Part shown: piece after piece, positions 26,614-36,262 of the stretch
Layout: the number at the start of each line of letters is the position of its first letter
Position numbering within the stretch: position 1 is the stretch's first letter
From: Rhodospirillales bacterium
Lineage (GTDB): Bacteria > Pseudomonadota > Alphaproteobacteria > Rhodospirillales > Thalassospiraceae
Assembly: GCA_019634165.1 (NCBI GenBank)
Contig: JAHQVT010000012.1
Location: 181,528 to 245,527 of the forward strand
Reading direction: 5' to 3'
DNA: 64,000 nucleotides
The notes under the pieces: generated by a model
What the model was told of the DNA's origin: nothing
The model's database searches: none
The model's input: the letters and a program-made list of their open reading frames with translations, nothing else
Translations under genes and position numbers: made by a program

Positions 26614-27699
26614 TCACGGTTTGTCGAGGCGCTTGAGGATGCAGTCATCATCAAGTGGTTTATAGCGAACCGTGTCGCGCCCGCCTTCCTTGGCTTGGTA
26701 AAGGGCATCATCAGCTATTTGAAGAACCTGATTTGAACTGTATTTCGTCTTAGTTTGAGGCGATATCCATGTCGTGCCAACACTTACGGTGACGGGTATG
26801 GTGTCGCCATTTTTGTCGCTTGTTTTTGCTTGCTGGCGAATGGCATCGCAAAGTTTCTCTCCGAGATGAATCATGCTTCCCAAACGAAGACCCGGCAAAA
26901 TACAGACGAATTCTTCGCCGCCGAAACGCCCGATAATGTCCTGATCGCGCAAGCTTGAGGCGATGATTTCCGATATGCTTCTAATCACCTTGTCGCCGAT
27001 CAGATGACCATGGGTGTCATTGACGCGTTTGAAATGATCGATGTCGAGCATAAAGATACCGACCGGCGTGTTGCGAATGTGCGCAGACGAGATTTCCCGG
27101 CTTAGGAGTTCTTCCAGTCCACGCCGATTCCAAATACCGGTCAATGTATCAATGAGTGCTTCGCGTTGAGCCGCATCAAGGTCGGTAACAAGTCGCTTTT
27201 GACTACGTTCGCTGTAGCGTAACGCAACGACAGTTTCGACCCAATGCGCAAGGTCCTGAAGCGTTTTAATTTCGTCCTTGCTGAATTCGCGTTCGTTGCT
27301 GTCAATGACGCAAAGTGTACCGAGTTTGTAACCTTGTTGGTTGGAAATCGGAACGCCGAGATAGGAGCGTATTTTAGGTCCGTCAGTGACCAATGGATTG
27401 TCGCGGAACCGTTCGTCTTTGTGGGTGTCACAAACGGCCATCGGTGCGTCATTCATGATGGCATGACCACAAAATGAAATGTCACGGCTGGTTTCAGAAA
27501 CACTAAGGTTCACACGAGATTTAAAGAATTGTCGATCATTGTCGAGCAATGAAATTGCAACGATTTCTGTTCCGAATAATCGTTCGGCAAATTGTGTGAT
27601 TCGGTCAAGTTCAGGATCGCGTTCGACCGATAGCAGCCCCATAGTGTCTAGCGACGTTTGGCGATCTATCTCGTTCGCAGGGATAGGTGCGGGCTTCAC
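26614..27699 (-). CDS. diguanylate cyclase with N-terminal GAF domain
   Basis: 361 residues from a GTG start with GGGAG 8 bases upstream. Residues about 25-165 form a GAF sensor domain (LFGTEIVAISLLDNDRQFF, SFCGHAIM, YLGVPISN, GTLCVID). Residues about 183-350 form the GGDEF domain: DTLTGIWNRRG, FMLDIDHFKRVNDTHGH, and active site GGEEF at 260-264. RDQD at 251-254 is a perfect RxxD inhibitory site placed five residues before the active site, so c-di-GMP feedback inhibition is expected. There are no membrane helices, so the enzyme is cytosolic. The GAF ligand is unknown. Confidence 0.92.
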   Translation of the reverse strand: MKPAPIPANEIDRQTSLDTMGLLSVERDPELDRITQFAERLFGTEIVAISLLDNDRQFFKSRVNLSVSETSRDISFCGHAIMNDAPMAVCDTHKDERFRDNPLVTDGPKIRSYLGVPISNQQGYKLGTLCVIDSNEREFSKDEIKTLQDLAHWVETVVALRYSERSQKRLVTDLDAAQREALIDTLTGIWNRRGLEELLSREISSAHIRNTPVGIFMLDIDHFKRVNDTHGHLIGDKVIRSISEIIASSLRDQDIIGRFGGEEFVCILPGLRLGSMIHLGEKLCDAIRQQAKTSDKNGDTIPVTVSVGTTWISPQTKTKYSSNQVLQIADDALYQAKEGGRDTVRYKPLDDDCILKRLDKP

Positions 27700-27879
27700 A
27701 AGGCGTTCTCCCGATTTGGTACAGGCTCTTTTAAGAGCGGCCTTGCACCAGTGCCAAAATACCGATCATGACCATCGTCATGAGTTTTGCATGTTCAGAA
27801 CAACGTTGCCCTGAAGTTAGCTGCGGATAATTCATTAAAGTTGGTTTGGCTGGCGATGGTTTAAAGGGCAGGCTTGCGT

Positions 27880-28329
27880 TTAATCAATGCGATTTACAAA
27901 ATCGCCGCAGCGAATAACCCCATCTTGGATGACCCGGCATGTAACACCACCGCGCCATTCGGGTGTCATTGCGGCCTTAAGGCCCAGTGCAGCTTCATCC
28001 ATACGCTCACAAGGATCTGTTTCACCGGTGACTTCAAATATCACCGATCCAATGCGAAGTTTGCTGCCCGGAATTTGCGGCAGTTCGATGCCGCGGACGA
28101 AAAGATTTGCGCGCCGTATCGTCCAGTCAAGGTCGGGGCGGTTGATGTCGTTACAGGCCGCTTTCCAGCCTTCTTCCGACAGGATGGTGACCTGACGGCG
28201 GCGCAGTTTGCCACGGTAATCGCCATCAACGCCAAGCTTGGTTGTGACGTCGACCTGATCAAGAGTTTCCATCGGCGCGTGGGATTTTGCTTTTCGGGCT
28301 ATTCCGATCAGTTCGGCTGTGCCGGTCAT
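27880..28329 (-). CDS. MOSC-domain protein
   Basis: 149 residues from the ATG at 28329, which has AAAGGGATC upstream. The in-frame extension to 28359 is less likely. It shows the MOSC pattern of molybdenum-cofactor sulfurase C-terminal domains: GVDGDYRGKLRRRQVTILSEEGW, then RRANLFVRGIELPQ, GSVIFEVTGETDPCERMDEA and the near-terminal GGVTCRVIQDGVIRCGD. The conserved Cys in TDPCERM is present. MOSC proteins bind or transfer sulfur or handle Moco; the precise role is unknown. It is downstream of nadB on the same strand. Confidence 0.85.
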   Translation of the reverse strand: MTGTAELIGIARKAKSHAPMETLDQVDVTTKLGVDGDYRGKLRRRQVTILSEEGWKAACNDINRPDLDWTIRRANLFVRGIELPQIPGSKLRIGSVIFEVTGETDPCERMDEAALGLKAAMTPEWRGGVTCRVIQDGVIRCGDFVNRID

Positions 28330-28397
28330 GCTGGATCCCTTTAGTGCAGATTTCATCAATGTTGCGCGGTGTTATTATAATGTCTGAAGGCGGGCAA

Positions 28398-30044
28398 TCA
28401 GGTTTTCCATTGGCCTGAAATGACCCAACGGCCGGCAAAGTTTTCGGGCACCAGAATGGTCTGGCGCGGTGATCCGCTTTGATCGAGTTCCGGGTAATCG
28501 GTTGTGTAATGCAGCCCCCGACTTTCGCGGCGCCACAGGGCTGATTGAATGATCAGTTTGGCAACGACAGAAAGATTACGCAGTTCCAAAAGGTCATTGG
28601 TGACACGGAAATTGCCATAATATTCATCAATTTCCGACAGCAGCAAATCCACCCTGTGCTGGGCACGTTGCACGCGTTTGGTGGTGCGCACAATACCAAC
28701 GAAGTCCCACATGACGTTACGTAGTTGTTCCCAGTTATGGGCAACAATGACTTCTTCGTCAGAATCGGTGATGCCGGTTTCATCCCAGTCTGGAAGCGGT
28801 TTGAAATGATCTTCGACCGGGAAGGCTTCGATAATGTCTTTTGCTGCGGCTTCGCCAAAGACCAGACATTCGAGAAGCGAGTTAGATGCAAGGCGGTTCG
28901 CACCATGAAGCCCGGTTCCGGCACATTCACCAATCGCATAAAGGCCGGTAAGGTCAGTTCGTCCACGCAGATCGGTCAAAACCCCGCCGCAGGTATAATG
29001 CGCTGCCGGGACAACCGGGATCGGCTGCTTGGTCATATCAATGCCATAACCAAGGCAGGTTTCATAAACGGTTGGGAAGTGCTCCTTGATGAAATCAGGC
29101 CCCTTATGGGTGATATCAAGGTAAACGCAATCGGCCCCTAAACGTTTCATTTCATGGTCAATCGCGCGGGCAACAATATCGCGTGGTGCAAGTTCCCCGC
29201 GATCATCAAACCGATCCATAAAGCGCGTACCATCAGCAAGAAGAAGTTTGCCGCCTTCACCGCGAACGGCCTCGGTAATTAGGAATGACTTGGCTTGGGG
29301 ATGATAAAGGCAGGTTGGGTGGAACTGGCTAAATTCCATATTCATCACACGACAACCCGCGCGCCATGCCATGGCAACGCCATCGCCGGTCGAACCATCC
29401 GGGTTGGATGTAAACCGATAAACTTTACTCGCCCCACCCGTTGCCAAAACAACGGTGCGGGCGTTGAATGATTTTACCGTTCCTGTATCAAGATCAAGCG
29501 CATAGGCACCAATGCAACGACGACCTTCACCGCCAAACTTACGATCAGTTACCAGATCAATCGCAAGATAGTTTTCGAAAATCTTGATGTTGGGATGATT
29601 AACCGCCTGACTTTGCAGCGTGGTTTGAACAGCACGCCCGGTGGCGTCGGCAGCATGAACAATGCGTCGGTGGCTGTGGCCGCCTTCGCGGGTCAGGTGA
29701 AAGGGTTGGCTATTGTCGCCCTGCGGATCGCGGGTAAGCTGAATGCCAAGTTCATCAAGCCATGCAATGGCACGTGGCGCATTGGCCGCAACAAATTCGA
29801 CGGTTTCACGTTTACACAAATCCGCGCCAGCAACCAAGGTGTCGCGGACATGGTTTTCAATGCTGTCAGTGGCATCAAGAACAGCGGCAATCCCGCCCTG
29901 TGCCCAATTGGTCGAGCCGTCATCAATCTTTCCTTTGGAAAGAACGGCGACTTTAAGACTTGGGGCAAGTTTCAAGGCTGTGGACAGACCAGCAGCACCG
30001 CTGCCAATGACAAGAACATCATAGTGGAAAGAATTTTCGGCCAT
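28398..30044 (-). CDS. nadB: L-aspartate oxidase
   Basis: 548 residues from the ATG at 30044 ([14 protein letters not shown]). A longer frame to 30104 lacks support. NadB oxidises L-aspartate to iminoaspartate for quinolinate and NAD synthesis. FAD-binding motif [11 protein letters not shown] is at about 13-23. The succinate-dehydrogenase-family region includes [30 protein letters not shown], and [18 protein letters not shown]. The C-terminal helical domain contains [14 protein letters not shown]. nadA and nadC, often adjacent, are not here. Confidence 0.95.
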   Translation of the reverse strand: MAENSFHYDVLVIGSGAAGLSTALKLAPSLKVAVLSKGKIDDGSTNWAQGGIAAVLDATDSIENHVRDTLVAGADLCKRETVEFVAANAPRAIAWLDELGIQLTRDPQGDNSQPFHLTREGGHSHRRIVHAADATGRAVQTTLQSQAVNHPNIKIFENYLAIDLVTDRKFGGEGRRCIGAYALDLDTGTVKSFNARTVVLATGGASKVYRFTSNPDGSTGDGVAMAWRAGCRVMNMEFSQFHPTCLYHPQAKSFLITEAVRGEGGKLLLADGTRFMDRFDDRGELAPRDIVARAIDHEMKRLGADCVYLDITHKGPDFIKEHFPTVYETCLGYGIDMTKQPIPVVPAAHYTCGGVLTDLRGRTDLTGLYAIGECAGTGLHGANRLASNSLLECLVFGEAAAKDIIEAFPVEDHFKPLPDWDETGITDSDEEVIVAHNWEQLRNVMWDFVGIVRTTKRVQRAQHRVDLLLSEIDEYYGNFRVTNDLLELRNLSVVAKLIIQSALWRRESRGLHYTTDYPELDQSGSPRQTILVPENFAGRWVISGQWKT

Positions 30045-30282
30045 TTTATTCCATCGCTTTTGGGCGGTGCCAGATGGCAGGAATTGGCGCGGTGGCGTCA
30101 ACATCGGCTCCGATCAGAAGGCGCAGAATAGGACTGCTTTTCACCAATCTCAAACATATTTGTCTGAAAACGTGTGATGTTTACCGATAAGGTGGTGTTA
30201 GATGATTAAACCAATCCTTGCATTCGGGTACTTGGCAGACAGATTATCATATAGCGATCAGTGCGGATAACAGGAGATTGCG

Positions 30283-30699
30283 ATGACCAATGCCAACACA
30301 AAACACCCGCCGCATACGGGCCAATGTCATTGCGGCAAGGTCCGCTTTGAAATCCATGGGCAGATAGATAACCCGGTTATGTGTCACTGTGAGCTATGCC
30401 GCAAACTGCATGGCCATGTGAGTTCTTATTGCAGGTTTGATCACCACGCCTTGAAGCTGACCGATGAAACCGGTTTGCGGTGGTATCGGATGTCAGACAA
30501 AACCGATCGCGGATTTTGCAAGCTTTGTGGGACCGGTGTTTTTTGGCGGCCGCTGCGGTCCAGTGGTATGGCAGTCATGCCAGGAACCCTTGATGAGACG
30601 GGTACTCTGAGCATGGCCGGACAGATTTTCTGTGCGGATAAAGGTGATTATTATCCGCTTGATCCATCGATCAAACAGTTCAGTCAGTCTGATCGGTAA
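30283..30699 (+). CDS. GFA / CENP-V-family zinc protein
   Basis: 138 residues; ATG preceded by CAGGAG. The glutathione-dependent formaldehyde-activating (GFA) fold shows its zinc-binding cysteines: GQCHCGKVRFE, CHCELCRKLHG and CKLCGTGVFW. The name GFA is historical and catalysis by this group is doubtful, so no reaction is claimed. The stop overlaps the convergent methyltransferase gene by about 20 bases. It is divergent from nadB. Confidence 0.88.
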   Translation: MTNANTKHPPHTGQCHCGKVRFEIHGQIDNPVMCHCELCRKLHGHVSSYCRFDHHALKLTDETGLRWYRMSDKTDRGFCKLCGTGVFWRPLRSSGMAVMPGTLDETGTLSMAGQIFCADKGDYYPLDPSIKQFSQSDR

Positions 30700-31657
30700 C
30701 GCCGGGCACCTTCATCCATGTCAGTTCGTGCTTGTTATTATATAAATGCACAACCTTTGATCCGGGGATGTCGGCAAACTGGGTAATGGCGGAATAGTCT
30801 GTATCACCCTGCAATTTGATGGTGCAGATGAAATTGGTCGCCATACCGGCATCAATCCACTGATTGACCAGTTGATATAACCGATCTGGATAGCAAATAA
30901 CGTCCGAGCACAGCCAATCCATATAACCGACTTCTTCAGGGTTCAGGCCAAAGGCACTTTCCTGACGGAAATCAACACGCGGCAATTTGGCGATGTTGGG
31001 ATCAAGCCGCGCCTTGTCGATGCTAATGACATTGGTGCCAAATTCATGCAAAACCCAAGTCCAGCCACCGGGGCTTCCGCCCAGATCCATGGTGCTATCG
31101 CCCTGTTGCGGGTAAACGCCCAAACGGGTGAAGGCTTCCCACAATTTCAAATAAGCGCGGTTTGGCGGGGTGGTTTTATCTTCTTCAAACTCGACCTCAC
31201 CGTTTTTCCACGGGCTGGAACAATCGGCTGCTGCAATGATCGTATCAGGATCAATTAACGTCCATGAGCCAAGCGGTGCGGTTGGGGCCGGTTCGCCAAA
31301 AACCTGACGCTTGGCAGATACATGGGGAAGGTGCCCTTCGATCAGTTTGGCGCGGGTGAAATGGTCAAACTTGAACATTGCCCAGTTACGCTGATTGAAT
31401 TTCAGGATTTTGGCAGCACCCTTGATTGACGGAATGGCAATCCGCACCGGATTGCGCCAGACATTCTGTGCCCAGAAAACACGCCGTTCGGGACCGGGTG
31501 CAAACATCAACCGGTCGTGGCGTTCAATCACATCGCCCAATTCATTAAACAACTGCTCCTCAAAGCCAACAGGGGCGAGGTAGCCGGTTGCGTTCATTGG
31601 CTCGATGACGGCCGTGACGCCGTCCGGGGTATCGAATGTCTGTTTGTCTGTCATCAT
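30680..31657 (-). CDS. RlmM/FtsJ-like ribose 2'-O-methyltransferase
   Basis: 325 residues from the ATG at 31657. The frame extends to 31738, but that part covers the terminator of the upstream gene, so it is not coding. The N-terminal region (about 1-150) resembles the RNA-binding half of RlmM. The Rossmann part has SAM motif MDLGGSPGGWTWVL, a catalytic Asp in CSDVICYPDRL and a catalytic Lys in CTIKLQGD, consistent with the K-D-K set of 2'-O-methyltransferases. E. coli RlmM methylates C2498 of 23S rRNA; the same target is plausible but not shown. Confidence 0.8.
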   Translation of the reverse strand: MMTDKQTFDTPDGVTAVIEPMNATGYLAPVGFEEQLFNELGDVIERHDRLMFAPGPERRVFWAQNVWRNPVRIAIPSIKGAAKILKFNQRNWAMFKFDHFTRAKLIEGHLPHVSAKRQVFGEPAPTAPLGSWTLIDPDTIIAAADCSSPWKNGEVEFEEDKTTPPNRAYLKLWEAFTRLGVYPQQGDSTMDLGGSPGGWTWVLHEFGTNVISIDKARLDPNIAKLPRVDFRQESAFGLNPEEVGYMDWLCSDVICYPDRLYQLVNQWIDAGMATNFICTIKLQGDTDYSAITQFADIPGSKVVHLYNNKHELTWMKVPGVTDQTD

Positions 31658-31686
31658 GGGGCTGCTTTTACGCCCATTTTTCGCAA

Positions 31687-31722
31687 TAAAAAAGCAGGAA
31701 AGCTGCATAACAGCCTTCCTGC
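31687..31722 (-). terminator. rho-independent terminator of the phytase-like gene
   Basis: On the minus strand GCAGGAAGGCTG pairs with CAGCTTTCCTGC (31694-31722, one mismatch) and is followed by a TTTTTTA tract. It lies 65 bases past the stop at 31787 and just before the methyltransferase ATG at 31657, so it separates the two genes. Confidence 0.8.
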
Positions 31723-31786
31723 AATGGTGTGTCATCAATCGGATCAGCCTTGATCAATCAGGAATGACCCAAACAAAGACGATAAA

Positions 31787-33088
31787 TCAGAATTTGTCAG
31801 CTTGAACCAGACCGTCAATCAAGATGACTTTGGTAGGGTCACCTTTGATGCCAAAGTCATTGTCATTGATCATCGCAAGGGCGCCATCCCCCATGATGGC
31901 AAGACCTTCAAGCTTGTTCGGGGCCATTGGGTAATCGGCACTGTCAAAACGAAGTGTCTTGGAAACGGCTTTCAATGAGATGCTGCCAAGATCGTTTTGC
32001 TGTTCCAGCGACGGGCTGGTGGACATATCGTCCCAACGGGTTGCCAGAATGTTGGTGGCACCGGCCAACTCGATTTCATGCAGCTTGGTGGTTTTGTTGG
32101 TGCGTTCAAGAACCAGAAGGCGGTCATCACCAAGACCGAGAACCTCAGAAATACGTGGAGAGTTTTGTTTTTCCGAAGGATCGTTGCGGAAGGTCTGCGG
32201 ATCATCAAGTTGATAGATATATTCGCCTGTCAGTTTGCCAGCTTGGCGGTCATAGACAAACAGACGGGTGTTTTTTGCCTTGGTGTAGGCGGCCTTGCCC
32301 GGGTTGGCCAACGGGTTCTGAACCATGAAATACAGTTTGGTTTCGTCTGGCGAGACGGCCATGGATTCGATGCCGCGGTTGGTCTGGCGTTTTACCAGAA
32401 TGGCCGGGAGACCACCGGTAACCTTATAGGCGGCACCGGCAAAGTCTTTTTCAGAACTGGCTGGTACCAGACGTTCGAGAACCGTACCGTCGGCGGCAAC
32501 ATGCAAAATCGATGGGCCGTTTTCTTCGCCAATCCAGTATGAACCATTGGTCAAACGAATGATGCCTTCTGCATCAATCGCGGAAACTGATTGATCCAGT
32601 GCATTCCCATTGGCATCAACCGGCTTTTCAGTTTTGGCAATGGTTAGCTTGTTGGTAAGGCCGGTCAGCGGAACACCGTTTTGATCTTTGATTGTGATGA
32701 CATCTTTGATGTCAAAGCTGCCATCATCATTCAGGAAGATGGTGTAGATCGATGGTGAATAATCCGGTATCGGATAAACGCGAACTTTCTGACCCTTACA
32801 AACTTTATCGGCTGATACACCGAGAACGGTTTCAACATCACCGCAAACAAAGTTCGGACCGCGGTCAGAAACAGCATAGAACATGTTGGCCGGATCGCTT
32901 GGGCGGCGATGGGCACCCGAACCCAGACCGACGGTCAAATCGCGTGCCTTGCCACCATCAACCATGACGGTAGAAAGGGTGTTAATCGCACTTTTGGTTT
33001 CGAAAACCTTGGCTTCGCCTGCCATTGCCGTGCTGGCAAAAAGCATCGCTGCAATGCCGGTGATGCCGGCTGCAAACATCCGTTTCAT
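31787..33088 (-). CDS. secreted esterase-like / phytase-like beta-propeller protein
   Basis: 433 residues from the ATG at 33088, with a GGGGGTTT ribosome binding tract upstream. A longer frame to 33145 is unlikely. A signal peptide ends STAMA|GEA at about residue 23. The body matches the 'esterase-like activity of phytase' domain: GLGSGAHRRPSDPANMFYAVSDRGPN (in parts), GIIRLTNGSYWIGEENGPS, NRGIESMAVSPDETKLYFMVQ and DDRLLVLERTNKT. These proteins are periplasmic; the natural phosphate ester substrate is unknown. Confidence 0.85.
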   Translation of the reverse strand: MKRMFAAGITGIAAMLFASTAMAGEAKVFETKSAINTLSTVMVDGGKARDLTVGLGSGAHRRPSDPANMFYAVSDRGPNFVCGDVETVLGVSADKVCKGQKVRVYPIPDYSPSIYTIFLNDDGSFDIKDVITIKDQNGVPLTGLTNKLTIAKTEKPVDANGNALDQSVSAIDAEGIIRLTNGSYWIGEENGPSILHVAADGTVLERLVPASSEKDFAGAAYKVTGGLPAILVKRQTNRGIESMAVSPDETKLYFMVQNPLANPGKAAYTKAKNTRLFVYDRQAGKLTGEYIYQLDDPQTFRNDPSEKQNSPRISEVLGLGDDRLLVLERTNKTTKLHEIELAGATNILATRWDDMSTSPSLEQQNDLGSISLKAVSKTLRFDSADYPMAPNKLEGLAIMGDGALAMINDNDFGIKGDPTKVILIDGLVQADKF

Positions 33089-33145
33089 GATATGGAAACC
33101 CCCACAGAATCTGGTCTGAAAAATGTACAAAGACATGCAGCTCAA

Positions 33146-33164
33146 GCCCGATTGATGTTCGGGC
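33146..33164. repeat. short inverted repeat upstream of the phytase-like gene
   Basis: GCCCGA-N7-TCGGGC in the 173-base gap between the flavin reductase start region and the phytase-like gene. It may be an operator or leader hairpin. No promoter could be fixed around it. Confidence 0.25.
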
Positions 33165-33260
33165 GAACTGTGTGCTTGTTCACATTAGTGGGTCTCTGTG
33201 ACAGTTCGGTTGCGCTTGAGCGTCGTTTTAATGAAACCAATCAATGTCTTGGGTGTAGGT

Positions 33261-33866
33261 CTATTTCCAGAAATCTTCGCGCGTGACCGTAAAGGTTTCG
33301 GAAATGCTGGCATATTCCTGATAACCCAGCCGCGCGAGGGGTTCGAACAAGGTAATATCAACCATTCCATCACGAATGATCGCGTCATCAATATGCAGAC
33401 CAACCACGGTGCCAATCACCATGGCGCAAGGGAGATCTGGTTTTGGACTGGGAAGATCAACAATCTGAAAAACCTTGCATTCCATCTGGATCGGAACGCC
33501 TTTGATCAGATGTGGTTTGACGCACGTGGCGGGCAGTTTTTCCAACCCGGCATATTCAAATTCATCCTCGCCATGTGGCAGCGGAGAGGAGGAAAAATTA
33601 ATCTCACGGAGCATGGATTTTGGCGCAACTGCAGCTACGAATTCGCCTGTCGCACTGGAATTGGCAAGGCTATCGACGGAGCCAGCCGACGAAAACATTA
33701 CCATTGGCGGATTGCCATGCACGGCATTGAAAAATGAATAGGGCGCAAGGTTCGGCCGACCTTCCCGGTCCACCGTCGAAATCCAGCCAATCGGACGAGG
33801 GGCAACACACGCCTTGAACGGGTCATGGGGCAGATTGTGGGGTGTTTTGCCGGGTTCGTAGAACAT
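33261..33866 (-). CDS. flavin reductase-like FMN-binding protein
   Basis: 201 residues from the ATG at 33866 with AAAGGAA upstream. The family signature for flavin binding is clear: MFYEPGKTPHNLPHDPFKACV then APRPIGWISTVD, NLAPYSFFNAVHGNPPMVMFS and SGEFV-like SATGEFVAAV. GLHIDDAIIRDGMVD near the C-terminus also fits. Such proteins reduce free flavin with NAD(P)H for a partner oxygenase or act on other small substrates. No partner oxygenase is nearby. Confidence 0.88.
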   Translation of the reverse strand: MFYEPGKTPHNLPHDPFKACVAPRPIGWISTVDREGRPNLAPYSFFNAVHGNPPMVMFSSAGSVDSLANSSATGEFVAAVAPKSMLREINFSSSPLPHGEDEFEYAGLEKLPATCVKPHLIKGVPIQMECKVFQIVDLPSPKPDLPCAMVIGTVVGLHIDDAIIRDGMVDITLFEPLARLGYQEYASISETFTVTREDFWK

Positions 33867-33940
33867 GCCAATTCCTTTGCTGTGCTTTGCAGCAAAGCTA
33901 GGCAGGGGCAAGGTTGGTGACAAGCCCTAAAGTTATGGCT

Positions 33941-34783
33941 CTAACTGCTTTCTGTTTTCTTGCCGGTAATACGATTGGAAATCTGGATGGCCATCTGTTC
34001 GAATGCCGCATAAACCGGCTTTATGCCAAGGCCTGCAGTAAAGGCAACGACAGCAGTTGTTGTGGCGAATGGCAACTTACTTTTTTCTGCATCAGTCAGG
34101 CCAACAGCAGGATCAACAGGGTTCATTATGTCTGAGCCAAAGGCTTGCACAATCAGCAGGCCAAACATCGCGCCCAGAAAGATGCGGGTACCATATCCTG
34201 CCAGCCTTAGACGTGAATAACTTTCATTGTTGCGCGCATCTGTTGTTCGCTTGAGGACATAGGCCGTTGTCCCAATTGCCCCCCACGCCATTGGGATCAA
34301 GTATTGATGAATCGAGTTCAAAACAGAACTCGTAGCGCTTTCAACAAATGCAATCACGGTAAAGACAGCCAGTAACAAAACGCCCCCGACAAGTAGTGGG
34401 GTATTGTGGGCGCGAAACACAAAGCGGAAAGAGGGCGGCACCGATCCGACAAAGCTGTTCTCGTCACTTTCTTGGACAGAGACCCGTGTCTGAGCACTTT
34501 CCCAAACAGTTAATCCATTTACGTTGCGTTCGGGAAAGGTGAATTCCGTAATTGCCTGATAGGCAGAACGAATGTCTTTTTCCAGCTCCTCGTTCATGCC
34601 GGCTTTTTCGGCCTTTGCAATTTGATCAAGCAGCGCCTCGTAGGCGGTATGGCGTTCGGTTGTTTTGGTGGGATCGTTTGCCACGATCAGCACATAACCA
34701 TGTCGCGAAATATAATTGGCGATGTACTTTGCTTGTGTCAGTAGGTCAGGGCAGCCACATTCATCCAAAATAGCAACAGACAT
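33941..34783 (-). CDS. membrane protein of unknown function
   Basis: 280 residues from the ATG at 34783 (MSVAILDECG), which has GGGGGA 6 bases upstream; a longer frame to 34876 is unsupported. Residues 1-120 are soluble, with helical, charged sequence and an unusual start containing two Cys (DECGCPDLL). Four hydrophobic segments follow: LLVGGVLLLAVFTVIAFV, LIPMAWGAIGTTAYVL, IFLGAMFGLLIVQAFG and ATTTAVVAFTAGLGIKPVYA. I do not recognise the family. It is preceded by an AT-rich 134-base gap after codA that could hold its promoter. Confidence 0.7.
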   Translation of the reverse strand: MSVAILDECGCPDLLTQAKYIANYISRHGYVLIVANDPTKTTERHTAYEALLDQIAKAEKAGMNEELEKDIRSAYQAITEFTFPERNVNGLTVWESAQTRVSVQESDENSFVGSVPPSFRFVFRAHNTPLLVGGVLLLAVFTVIAFVESATSSVLNSIHQYLIPMAWGAIGTTAYVLKRTTDARNNESYSRLRLAGYGTRIFLGAMFGLLIVQAFGSDIMNPVDPAVGLTDAEKSKLPFATTTAVVAFTAGLGIKPVYAAFEQMAIQISNRITGKKTESS

Positions 34784-34917
34784 AAATTCCCCCATTCGCC
34801 GGTCAGGCAAGATGCATTGCGTCTCAGTGGTCGTTGGGTGAAGTTCTATGGTTGCTTTATTTCTAATATTTATCAATCACAAATTACAAATTGATGCACG
34901 GCGCAACCTAGGGGATG

Positions 34918-36210
34918 TTAGGTCGTTTGCGGTGCATATTCATGTTCGCGGACGTGATCTGGGCGGTCGTTTAGATGTAGGCGGGTTTGTGCCATCGGGG
35001 TTTCAGCAATGATTTTACCGCGTCGAATAACAAATAGACGATTGGCCCGCATGCGGATGGCTTCGATCGTGTCTTTCGCTTGCAAAACAACAAAATCGGC
35101 ATTGTTGCCAACATCAATGCCATATCCTTCAAGGCCCATGATCTTGGCCGGTTCGGTGGTAACCGCGTTAAAGCAGGCCCGAATATCTTCGCGCGAAGTC
35201 ATTTGGGCAACATGAAGCCCCATGGATGCGACTTCAAGCATGTCGCCAGACCCCATCGAATACCAAGGGTCCATAACGCAGTCATGACCAAACGCAACAG
35301 TTAACCCTGCCTTGCGCAGTTCGGGTACGCGCGTCATGCCGCGACGTTTGGGATAGGTATCATGACGCCCCTGAAGCGTGATGTTGATCAGCGGATTGGC
35401 GATGGCGGAAACTTCCGCCTCGGCCATCAGGGCAATCAGTTTGGACACATAATAGTTATCCATCGAATGCATGGAAGTCAGGTGCGATCCCGCTACCCGA
35501 CCCTGAAGCCCCAAACGTTGCGTTTCATAGGTCAGCATTTCGATATGGCGCGATAACGGATCATCAGATTCATCGCAATGCATATCAACCATCAAGCCAC
35601 GGTTGGCGGCCATTTCACACAGTTCTTTGATGCTGGTGGCACCGTCACTCATTGTGCGTTCGAAATGTGGAATACCACCAACAACATCAACCCCTTTATC
35701 AAGGGCGCGAATAACATTTTCCTTGGCAGTTGGGCTTCGGAAATAGCCATCTTGCGGGAAGGCCACCAGTTGTAAGTCGATATAAGGGGCGATCTGCTTT
35801 TTGACCTCAAGCAAGGCATCAACGGCAAGCAAACGATCATCGCAAACATCGACATGGCTTCGAATGGCAAGCAGTCCCTTGGATACTGCCAGATCGCAAT
35901 ATTTAAGCGCGCGCTCAATGACGGCCTCAGGGGTCAGAAGTGGTTTTAACTCGCCCCAAAGTGCAATGCCTTCAAGCAGTGTTCCAGACTCGTTCATGCG
36001 CGGCAGACCAAGCGAAAGCGTTGCATCCATATGGAAATGGCTATCGACAAAAGGTGGGCTGACCAACATGCCGCCGCAATCAATGACCTCAAGTGCCGGA
36101 ACGTCAATATGTTCGGCAATTTCGACGATCTTGCCGTTCTGACATGCGATATCCACGCCGCTTCTGCCATTGGCGATATTGGCATTCTTTAAGATCAGAT
36201 CGGGTTGCAT
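34918..36210 (-). CDS. codA: cytosine deaminase-like amidohydrolase
   Basis: 430 residues of the amidohydrolase superfamily. Metal ligands are visible: HFH at residues 58-60 in DSHFHMDATLSLG, a His in DMHCDESDDP, and the catalytic Asp in GHDCVMDPWYSMG. The segment GTLLEGIALWGELKPLLT is typical of the cytosine deaminase / isopropylammelide group. It is the last gene of a nucleoside-type ABC transporter operon, 52 bases after the second permease, so hydrolytic deamination of an imported pyrimidine base (cytosine to uracil) is the best inference. A related amino-pyrimidine or triazine substrate is possible. Confidence 0.8.
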   Translation of the reverse strand: MQPDLILKNANIANGRSGVDIACQNGKIVEIAEHIDVPALEVIDCGGMLVSPPFVDSHFHMDATLSLGLPRMNESGTLLEGIALWGELKPLLTPEAVIERALKYCDLAVSKGLLAIRSHVDVCDDRLLAVDALLEVKKQIAPYIDLQLVAFPQDGYFRSPTAKENVIRALDKGVDVVGGIPHFERTMSDGATSIKELCEMAANRGLMVDMHCDESDDPLSRHIEMLTYETQRLGLQGRVAGSHLTSMHSMDNYYVSKLIALMAEAEVSAIANPLINITLQGRHDTYPKRRGMTRVPELRKAGLTVAFGHDCVMDPWYSMGSGDMLEVASMGLHVAQMTSREDIRACFNAVTTEPAKIMGLEGYGIDVGNNADFVVLQAKDTIEAIRMRANRLFVIRRGKIIAETPMAQTRLHLNDRPDHVREHEYAPQTT

Positions 36211-36262
36211 TGGATCATCCTTGCTTGGTGGTGGCGTCTTTCAGTTGCATTGAAGCAGTTTG

